NCBI GenBank assembly: GCA_037179385.1
Contig: CM074195.1
Location: forward strand, 13,119,887 to 13,183,886
Length of the DNA stretch: 64,000 nt
Source of the DNA: Holothuria scabra
Taxonomy: Eukaryota > Echinodermata > Holothuroidea > Aspidochirotida > Holothuriidae
Direction: 5' to 3'
Position numbers and translations under genes: made by a program. Within the stretch, counting starts at the first letter, position 1. Each line of letters begins with the position of its first letter. Below the pieces are notes generated by a model. The model was not told where the DNA came from and searched no databases. It was given only the letters and a program-made list of their open reading frames with translations. Of this stretch, positions 56,267-64,000 are shown piece after piece.

Positions 56267-56550
56267 TATAGACCTTATGCATTGACGACGCGTACGCTTC
56301 ATGTGATTTTAGAGGTTTAATCAGGGTGGTATATCGATGAAACGTGGTCGCACCACAGAACTTGTTGTGTAGAACATGCATGGAGCGGTGAACCGCATGC
56401 AATAGAATTCGTCCCACGTGTGTAGAAGGCATACGCGTATCCGACTGGTTGACCAATCAGCAGTTTGCATTTGTTGATGTTGGTTCGTTGTTACGCCAAG
56501 GGGGAGGGGCGCCTTTTCTGTATTGTAAAATCCAATGCATAAGGTCTATA
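56267..56550. mobile_element. MITE-A, complete (284 bp)
   Basis: The tips TATAGACCTTATGCATTG and CAATGCATAAGGTCTATA are perfect 18-bp inverted repeats. A TA on each side could be the target duplication, which would suit a Tc1/mariner-type or related element. The interior words (CACGTGTGTAGAAGGCATACGC, CCAATCAGCAGTTTGCATTTG) recur in at least four decayed copies in this window. Confidence 0.85.
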
Positions 56551-56599
56551 CAGTAGGGTGTTTTCGTGCCCGTGTATCGGTAAGACACGTACTGCGCAG

Positions 56600-56763
56600 G
56601 ATCAGTGTAAATTATGGTAGATCACGCGTACGACCTCTATGGCTATGCACGAATCCGGTAACTAAGTAATGTAAAGATTTTGATCAGTGTAAATTATGCT
56701 AGATCACGCGTACGACCTCTATGGCTATGCACGAATACGGTAACTAAGTAATGTAAAGATTTT
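56600..56763 (+). repeat. 82-bp tandem duplication
   Basis: Two units starting GATCAGTGTAAATTATG differ at only two positions. They lie between MITE-A and a fragment of repeat F (GTGGGGTCCATC). Confidence 0.95.
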
Positions 56764-58449
56764 TCCGCCATTCGTGGGGTCCATCGCCCCATTTCTTTCG
56801 TGTGCCTGTGCTTTTTATGTTCATTGGAGATAAAAATGACATTGACCAAGAAAATAATGATTGAACTACTGTAAACTGAGGTTTTATAACTGCAAGCACA
56901 TGTTCAATTCATCCAGTCTGATACTCAACTGTACTTTTAGTGACACCAACACTGCACTTCTTTAAAAACTTCCTTGACCATTTTTGATATGAGAGCTTGT
57001 ATTGTCGCTCGGCGGTTTACCCCTGGAACGGAAATCCCTAAAGAAAGTGGAATGGAACCTCACTGCACCTTTTCGAAATGTTCTGATTATATTAATTTTT
57101 CCTGTTAACCCAGTGACTTTCACCTCTATGTAATCCCCCCCCCCTCTCCTCTCCACACACACACACACTCATCCATCCACCCACCCACCCATTCAGACAA
57201 TCTTTGTTACATTATACCGTTTACGGCAAGTTAAAGGAGCAAAGTTATAAGGGTGTTTGGGTTTTGTCATCGGCCTAAGTCGGGTAGTTATCGGAGTGAG
57301 GAAAAATGACCATTGATGCCATTTTCGTGGAAGTACTAGGCCTATCATGGAAGCAATATCTCCGAGCTGCTACTATAGATAGTACTTATATGTTGATACT
57401 ATCCTTCATATTCATATAATGTCTTTGTTGTCTACATTGACAGCCTATCCCAGAATATAACTTGCAAATACTATAGGACCTTGGAAATAGCACGATTTGT
57501 TTGTGCAACCTTGATCTGTGACAATACATACAGTAGTTCCAGCACCATCACAGTGATACCTCCAGTCTGTCATTAGCAGCTGAGCCCCTGGTATCTCGGT
57601 AAACTTTGAGAAGTTAATTTCTGTACACATTGTTTCAAAAGGAAGTGACCGGCTATCTTACCATAGTACCGTGTATTCATGAAAACATCCTATGGAATAC
57701 TAACCAACTGCACATGCATTTATCATATATGGCAATTATTTTTGAGAGTACCCGGCCCCGCGCTGAAACAACATAATATGAATTACTTCATTACGCCTAC
57801 ATATTATAGGTTGTTGGTGGTGTATACTTAGTATTGTTTCCGCTCTCTCTGGAAGGTTTTTCGCTGCACATCCCTTCGAGTCTGATTTGCCTGCTAAGCT
57901 GTGCGTATGGGTCTGTCTCAAATCATTTCACTGTGACACTGTATATAAGAGTGTAGAAATCTATATCCCTGCCCCGCGGAATATTTACTGATCAACTCGG
58001 TCTCAATCCTCATCTGCATAACACATTAATGTATTTATAAGTTTGACTTTCGCTTGTAAAGTTGAGTCTGTACTATAATACTGAAGAGTGTTGATACGAG
58101 TATTTGGATGAAATAGCCTGCACGGCAGTGGCTGTGCGTCCTCTATCACAGGGGCCCTGGGTCCTATTTTAGTTTTCTAGAAATAATCTGTACCCAAATC
58201 TTCGGCTTCGCAGTATATTCATGTACAAAACTGGCATAGAACTTTGTTCAACGTGCACTCGCTCGTAACAACATAGGCCAAGCAGGATCCATTGAACGGT
58301 AACCAATGAAGGACCATGGTTTAGTTATGGATAATGCACGATCGGGTTATAGGGCAAGCATAAATGTCTCAGGTTTTTTCAAAGCAACTATCTAAACCTC
58401 ACAAATTCTCTCACTACTTTTCCAAATATCGCCTACCGCTTTTTAAAGT
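56764..58449. other. No supported gene; microsatellite at 57136-57195
   Basis: A pyrimidine/CA-rich tract (C run, TCTCC, (CA)n, CATC/CACC repeats) lies at 57136-57195. A minus-strand ORF at 57445-57630 has several Cys but no confirmed splice context. The rest is unassigned. Confidence 0.4.
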
Positions 58450-58597
58450 ACAGCTAACCCAAGCAGGATCAACAACTTCTGGTAAATTTCACGATTGCAT
58501 GAGAGAAATACTGTGACATGACTCTCAAGAATTATTCGTAACATATGATAGTCTGATATACTATAATCCAAATTGGATGGCTGCATTTTCTCCTTTA
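58450..58597 (-). mobile_element. MITE-C right-end fragment, diverged
   Basis: TGACATGACTCTCAAGAATT and CCAAATTGGATGGCTGCATTTTCTCCTTTAA follow the order of the tip-proximal half of 54250-54509. Strongly diverged. Confidence 0.5.
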
Positions 58598-58671
58598 AGG
58601 CAATTGATGCACTCCGGCTGCGTCCTCATGCGTCGCTTGTATGACAAGCCATTTAAACATTTACGTCGCAA

Positions 58672-59045
58672 TTCCACGATTCCACTTAAGTGAAATTGAA
58701 TTTCACTTAAGTAGAATACATTCCACTTAAATGAAATACATTTCACCTAAGTGGTATTGAATTCCACTTAAGTGAAATGCATTCCACTTAAGTTAAATAC
58801 ATTTCATTTAAGAAGAATGAATTCCACTTAAGTGGAATTGTATACCACTTAAGTGAGATGCATTCCACTTAAGTGAAATTGTATTCCACTTAAGTGGAAT
58901 ACATTCAACTTAAGTGAAATGCATTTTACTTGAGTGGAATGCATTTCTCTTAAGTGGAATACAATTCCACTTAAGTGAAATGTATCTCACTTAAGTGAAA
59001 TTGCGAGGTAAATGCTTAAGTGGAATTGCATTCCAATATAAGTGA
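58672..59045. repeat. Palindromic CACTTAAGTG array
   Basis: About 16 units of 22-24 bp (ATTCCACTTAAGTGAAATGC and variants). Each is a palindrome centred on CTTAAG, joined by short spacers such as ATTGTATT or ATGCATT. Units differ by point changes, so the array is not freshly amplified. It abuts a MITE-A half-copy on the right. Confidence 0.95.
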
Positions 59046-59190
59046 AACGTCCAACCTGTGTAGAAGACTTATGCGCGAATTCGTTTAACCGACTAATCAG
59101 CTGTTTGCATTTGTTCATGTTGGTTGTTGTTACTGCTCTAAGGGAGGTCGCACTTTTTGCATTGAGAAATCGTGCGTAAGGTCTGATGGT
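59046..59190. mobile_element. MITE-A right half
   Basis: Family words GTGTAGAAGACTTATGCGCG and ACTAATCAGCTGTTTGCATTTG run to a decayed tip, GTAAGGTCTGATGGTCTATA. The left half is replaced by the palindromic array, which may have grown within or next to this MITE. Confidence 0.65.
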
Positions 59191-59375
59191 CTATAACGTT
59201 GCTCTTGGAATATCATTATGTAATGTAAATATTCATTTATCGAAACATCAAAAGTCGGGGGCTATTTCAGGTTGGCCTCATGAATATAGCAAAATGAATA
59301 ATTGCTCGTTACATTTCTGTCCGCAAGTGTTAGAGTATGTCAAAATGTATACCCAAGACTTGCCATGAAGGTTAA

Positions 59376-59663
59376 AGGGCCAAACCTCTCACCCCAAACT
59401 ACAATTTTGGTACGGGGGTACCGAAATTCTCCATTGGCTCAACCCTTTGATTGACAGCTAATTCAAACAATGCAGAGTACCAAAGCTTATGTTACACAGC
59501 ATGAACGGTACTGAGAGTGTTTTGATTATGTTAATTGAGTTTTTCTATACTCACCTTGAAGCAATAAACTGAGATTGTATCTGGATGAGGATGAATTTCA
59601 GTCAAATGTGGGAGGGGCTTAAGTAAGAAGGTAGGTACTGTTTGGGGTGAGAGAACTGGGCCT
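59376..59663. mobile_element. MITE-B copy 4 (288 bp)
   Basis: TTAA on both sides (59372-59375, 59664-59667). The tips AGGGCCAAACCTCTCACCCC and GGGGTGAGAGAACTGGGCCT are inverted over about 28 bp. This is the best-preserved copy and a good type sequence for the family. Confidence 0.88.
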
Positions 59664-60108
59664 TTAACTCCAACCCTGAATGACACGTTACATTTAATTC
59701 AGGTTTGAACAATTCGAGAAAAATAATCCTTATGTATCATTTTCCCATGTTTGTCATATTACCGTTATGATCATTCTCGTAACACTACACAAATGATCAT
59801 GTAACGGTACACTGCAACTGCACATAATACTTTCATGGAAGGCAACATCAAAAACAAAAATCTCAGTATATAACTGTTAAATAGCCTACTACTGTAGTTG
59901 AACTGAATATGGTCACGTTACAACCAGCAACTTTCTAGGATAGTCTATTGACCTAAGTTGTAAATACAAGATAGCACTGTGAAATACGACAACAACAACA
60001 GATTCATTTACATTGTTTCCACGATTACGCAATAGCACACGGGTTATGTAGCACCTCTCTTAAAGGGGAAGTCAACGTTGGTTTCTTCAAGTTTTCAACG
60101 ACTTTTAA

Positions 60109-60476
60109 AGGACCAATCCTCTTACCCCAAACTACAATTCTTGTAGGTGTTTACCGAAATTCTCAATTGGCTCAGTTTTTTTATTGACAGCTAATTCAAA
60201 TAATCCAGAGTATCAAAGCTTACCTGCTCCTACTTTGTTGAGCACTCTACCATCTGTATGGTCCCAATCTCCACATTCCTAGAGTATCAAAGCTTATACT
60301 ACACAGCATGAACTGTACTGAGAATGTCTAAATTATACACATTTAGCTGTACTCACCCTAAAGCAATAAACTGAGATTGTGTCTGGATGAGGATGAATTT
60401 CAGACAATTGTGGGGGAGGGGCTCAAGTTTGAAGGTTCAGAGAATTGGTACTGTTTGGGGTGAGAGAATTGGGCCT
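60109..60476. mobile_element. MITE-B copy 5 with internal insertion
   Basis: TTAA on both sides (60105-60108, 60477-60480). The copy is about 74 bp longer than the others because AGAGTATCAAAGCTTA is present twice (60207-60222 and 60281-60296) around 58 bp of foreign sequence. It therefore carries a small insertion with its own 16-bp target duplication. Confidence 0.85.
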
Positions 60477-60480
60477 TTAA

Positions 60481-61635
60481 TTCTTCATCGCAGTCCAATT
60501 TGGACTTAAAACTACTAAAATGATCTGTTATGATGTCATCATCTTCTGACGTTGTCATTGCGCACCGTATGGATGAAGCTGTCTAGTCTTGTGTGGAAAC
60601 TGTGTGGAATTTTGTTACCCGAACAAAACTACAACCCCCCCCCCCCCCATACAACTGTAATAAACAAAGAACTGATATTTCTCCTCTCTTTAAAGACCTC
60701 TCACGGTGTGTTGATTTTGGTAAATCATCAGATAAAGGGAAGAACGAAGTGCTAAAACAAACTCTGATTGTCTCTTTAAAGAAATATAACTTGTATCATG
60801 ATACTGAAATGTCAATATCAATATAGTTTTTCCTCACACGTGATTAACCCAGTAGGATATTATGGACGAAAACAAATATTCTATTCATGTCGAATATATA
60901 TGCTGGGGTAGGGCAGAAGTGGCATTAAATCTCCGTAATTTCCTTGTCAACACGTAGTGCTAAACCTCCGTATCCAATTTTTATTGGGGAGGGGGGGGGG
61001 GGGTGTCAGTATACAACCTTCCCAGAGTTGCCTGTTATCGGCAAAACAGTTTTATTGTCTATTTCATTTTATAAACTTTGTAGGCGATCGTCAAAGTACG
61101 GCGGCACAGCATGTCTTACTGTAGTTTCATACGTTGAGTTATATCATTCTGGTAATCTATGAAGAACTATCCTTAATGATAAATAGTAACATTCACTTCA
61201 GGTAAAAAAAGACTATCATAATGGGCTATTTAAGACGAAAATGAAAAGATAACGGAAGCAATTATTGCTTGTTTTATTGTAAGCATTTCCGAGAGTGAAA
61301 TCTTCGAAATAACATTGCTGTGAACATTTTCTTTGGGCAGAAGCATCCTGTATAATTATGCTATAATTATGTCATGGTGCTTTGAAAATTTAAGACATAA
61401 AATTTTTTATGGTTTCATTGTCACACGTCTCTGTGTGTTAAAGTAACTGCATGTGATAATCAAGGAGAACATATTTACAACGATATTGTGGTCAATATAT
61501 ACACGAATACCGTAGTCACGTGATTTGTCGGCCATTTCGGGTTGCCATCTTCTCATTTGTTTTGTGTATTTGCACCATTATTGTATTCAATTCAAAATCT
61601 GCACCTGATATGTTGGTGTTTTGGATTGTTTGCAG
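60481..61635. other. No supported gene
   Basis: C run at about 60637 and G run at about 60986. Short ORFs without splice support. Confidence 0.4.
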
Positions 61636-61786
61636 CCAACCTTGACACAGATTCTTGAAAGAATTACGAGAGTTATGGCTGTTGGTCCTAGCAAATGGTC
61701 ACCGTCTACAAAGGTCTTTGGGGGAGCCTGCTACAGGGACGCTATGCAGGCTAAAGGGCAAGGCTCACATGATATAGACTTTCCCG
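61636..61786 (+). CDS. Isolated internal exon of an unknown gene
   Basis: Acceptor TTGTTTGCAG ends at 61635; donor G|GTAGGC is at 61787. The 151 nt are open in one frame (phase 0 in, phase 1 out) and encode about 50 residues beginning PTLTQILERITRV, followed by GPSKWSPSTKVFGGACYRD. The composition and the match of open frame to splice sites look genuine. I do not recognise the family and found no partner exon in the remaining 2.2 kb or upstream. It could also be a pseudo-exon or a retained fragment. Confidence 0.5.
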
Positions 61787-64000
61787 GTAGGCAATCAGTT
61801 CACGGTCTTTATGTAGGCTGAAATGATGTACGCTTGTCAATTTGCTGGCGTGCTCTCCTTTGGTGACGTTTTGTTAATTCATAAGGTAACACTCCTTCAA
61901 TGTATCCTCCGATGACTTTCACAGCAAATTCTCAATTTTAAGTAAAGTGACCCCTTAACTACCCCGCGGAGCGGACGGTGGTTTTCTCAGCTTCTTAGCT
62001 TCCAAAACCATATGGTATGATATGACTGAAAAGGGATATTCCGTACAGTCTGCTACGCAGGCAACCCCTTAACCTGCTGTAGCTTTTGATAACAATTAGG
62101 TAGTACCCCTCACAAAATTGCTGACAGACCAGTCACTTTCAGTTCTTCATATCAAGGTTTAAAGAAGCATTCCTACTTTAGTATATCGTTACGCAGCCCT
62201 TATTACTGAGGCAAAACTTACAAACTGTGCCAGTTGCCCTAATGTCTCGCAAAAAGTGTATTTGTGAAGGAGACAAATTAGACAAATCATCTGCATATCC
62301 GACCGATCCACAAACCACACTGTGCGCATTTGTAGGTGTAAGTTGCTACATGGTATTGTATGCTCTTACCTCCAAAGTGGCGTCATATATATTCATAGTG
62401 ACGTCTATTATCAAGTGACCTGAATCGAGCGTGGCCATATCAAACGCATTTACGTTGTACAGACTAGTGACTACAGAGAAAATTTTGCGTCCGTGGCATC
62501 CGTTCTTTCATTTTCCCTTTTTTTGTAACATCGTAGCATCTATACTCCTATCGGTGTCGGTATGATAATGTCAGTTGATTGTTGGTTTTGAGATCACGTG
62601 GTATAAGGTGGTAGGTTGGGATCTCACTGCAACGATTGTATATATACATCCCCATATACCCCCTATAAAACATATACCCCCATATACCATCCCCTATGAA
62701 CCAACCAAACAAACAAATAAACAACAAAAGGTATTCCTTCAATCAAATTCCATGACTAAGCAATATTGCTTGAAGTTATGAAGAGAAGATTGACTTTACC
62801 CCTTTAGGGATCATGTTATTTCGAAAATCCGTGTTTGTCAAATTGAAACTGCAGTTTTAGTCAATAGACTGTTCCAACAATTTCTAAACTAGCCTTCTTG
62901 AATATCATAATTACTCTCAGTACCAATGAACGCTTCGGAAGCGTACTTCTATGTATGAATATTTACTTATCAGAACGCGCCTTTTAAATACCTTTTGTTG
63001 GAGTTTATATCTTTGTATTATAGCGAAATGTGAAAGGAAACCTTTGAGTCAATCAATCATTCCCCGCGACAGCAAAATGCACACAAACTTTTGAAGTTCT
63101 TTAAAAGCGTTTTCAGTCGAAGGCCGTAGTAATAGATTGACTAACATCTCAGCCTGGAGAGAACCGATCAATTTTCATAAGCAATATTGATCATTGTTTC
63201 GTCATCATTGACGGGAGAGTAGTATGACAACCGTTGTAAAATCGAATAGTATACTATGATAATATGAAGCCCACAATTAATAACGTGACGGACAAAAGGA
63301 GTAGAGTGCTATGTAATCTTGCATAGGCTTATGTTTATAAAAGAGTGACGAACAAAGGAAACCTAACACATGAAAAAATCGATTCTTTTTGTTTCTGCTC
63401 GTTCTTTTGAATTGTGCACGAACAAATAAACGACACTGAAGAATCGCTAGACTGGGAGAATAAAGAATTCCGCATGGAATTAATTTTACTGTGCACATTT
63501 TCTACCTCAGAAGAAAATTTCCCTCAACTTGTTAAAAGGGAAACTATACACCACGCTAGCTATGTGAAACATTTACGCTAAGAAGCAACATTTGTTCCTG
63601 CATGGCCGACATTGAAACGATATCTGGACACGAGCGATAAATAACATCCAGACGCCATCCAGAAATCTGTCAGGGAGGGGCGATACCTAAAGATAAACTA
63701 CTGTAAGCCTATTATGCATATCGCCATCCTCGTCCCGAAGCCTACAGAAAATTTTGGCCGAAAGTGCCTTCCATATTTCTTAAGATGGCACTTTCCGGAC
63801 TTATTTACCGCATATGAATAGGGGAATACAAGCGATATCATAAAACAATAAAAAGTATGCCTACTTGAATAAATGTTCAAGGAGGAAGGTTGCCCCCTTC
63901 GTCCCCTCTCATCCTCGCTACGCGCCCCAGAGCATCTTACACTGGCTATGTGAAGGCTGGAAGGTCCAAATATCTTATGAAAAATGAATTCGAAATTAAA
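61787..64000. other. No further gene recognised
   Basis: A short TA/C-rich tract lies at 62637-62700. A hAT-like phrase (CTCGCTACGCGCCC) is at about 63913. Other ORFs are short and unsupported. Confidence 0.4.

Noticed and set aside
57445..57630. Cys-containing 61-codon minus-strand ORF
   Set aside because: Plausible composition but no confirmed splice sites and no family recognised.

Overview
The window looks like nuclear DNA of an invertebrate animal, most likely a marine deuterostome; I cannot name the species. It is AT-rich, gene-poor and full of non-autonomous DNA transposons. It has GT-AG introns, tRNA-derived SINEs, an AATAAA poly(A) signal, long microsatellites and many G or C homopolymer runs. 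There is no operon-like gene packing and no prokaryotic signal. The palindrome TAGGCCTA occurs about 15 times, where about one would be expected.

Two protein genes can be supported well. (1) At 9766-11111 (+) a strong splice acceptor opens an exon with a 433-residue basic, partly coiled-coil protein that I do not recognise; two short upstream ORFs precede its ATG. (2) At 17987-23467 (+) I reconstructed a complete five-exon gene of 374 codons in which every intron is phase 1. It encodes a signal peptide, a six-cysteine thrombospondin type 1-like module, a furin-type RVRKRR site, a long Tyr/Asn/Gly/Gln-rich stretch and a C-terminal coiled coil. It reads as a secreted, proteolytically processed structural or matrix protein and is the most interesting coding find. 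A third, isolated exon is likely at 61636-61786. A tRNA-Lys(CTT)-like sequence lies at 40727-40802, but its 5' acceptor strand is damaged.

The rest is repeats. From left to right: a hAT-type fragment and a foldback element (1-8 kb); a SINE and a complete 281-bp hAT-like MITE upstream of gene 1; a 727-bp recent tandem duplication (14.1-15.6 kb); decayed MITE-A copies (16.9-17.6 kb); a satellite-like array and a pair of piggyBac-like MITEs inside introns of gene 2; a three-deep nest of hAT-like elements, each with its own 8-bp target duplication (26.6-29.5 kb); a near-perfect 85-nt hairpin (34.1 kb); an uninterrupted (GAAA)n tract of about 660 bp (38.7-39.4 kb); a second SINE (42.2 kb); an element built from TTGGGCAA-type words (44.3-45.3 kb); many copies of TTAA-flanked MITE families (35.8, 40, 49-51, 54-56 and 59-60 kb); and a palindromic CACTTAAGTG array (58.7-59.0 kb).

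The genes show no functional link to one another. The repeats are largely families of non-autonomous elements with recognisable ends and no transposase. Family names MITE-A to MITE-E and repeat F are local labels used only here.
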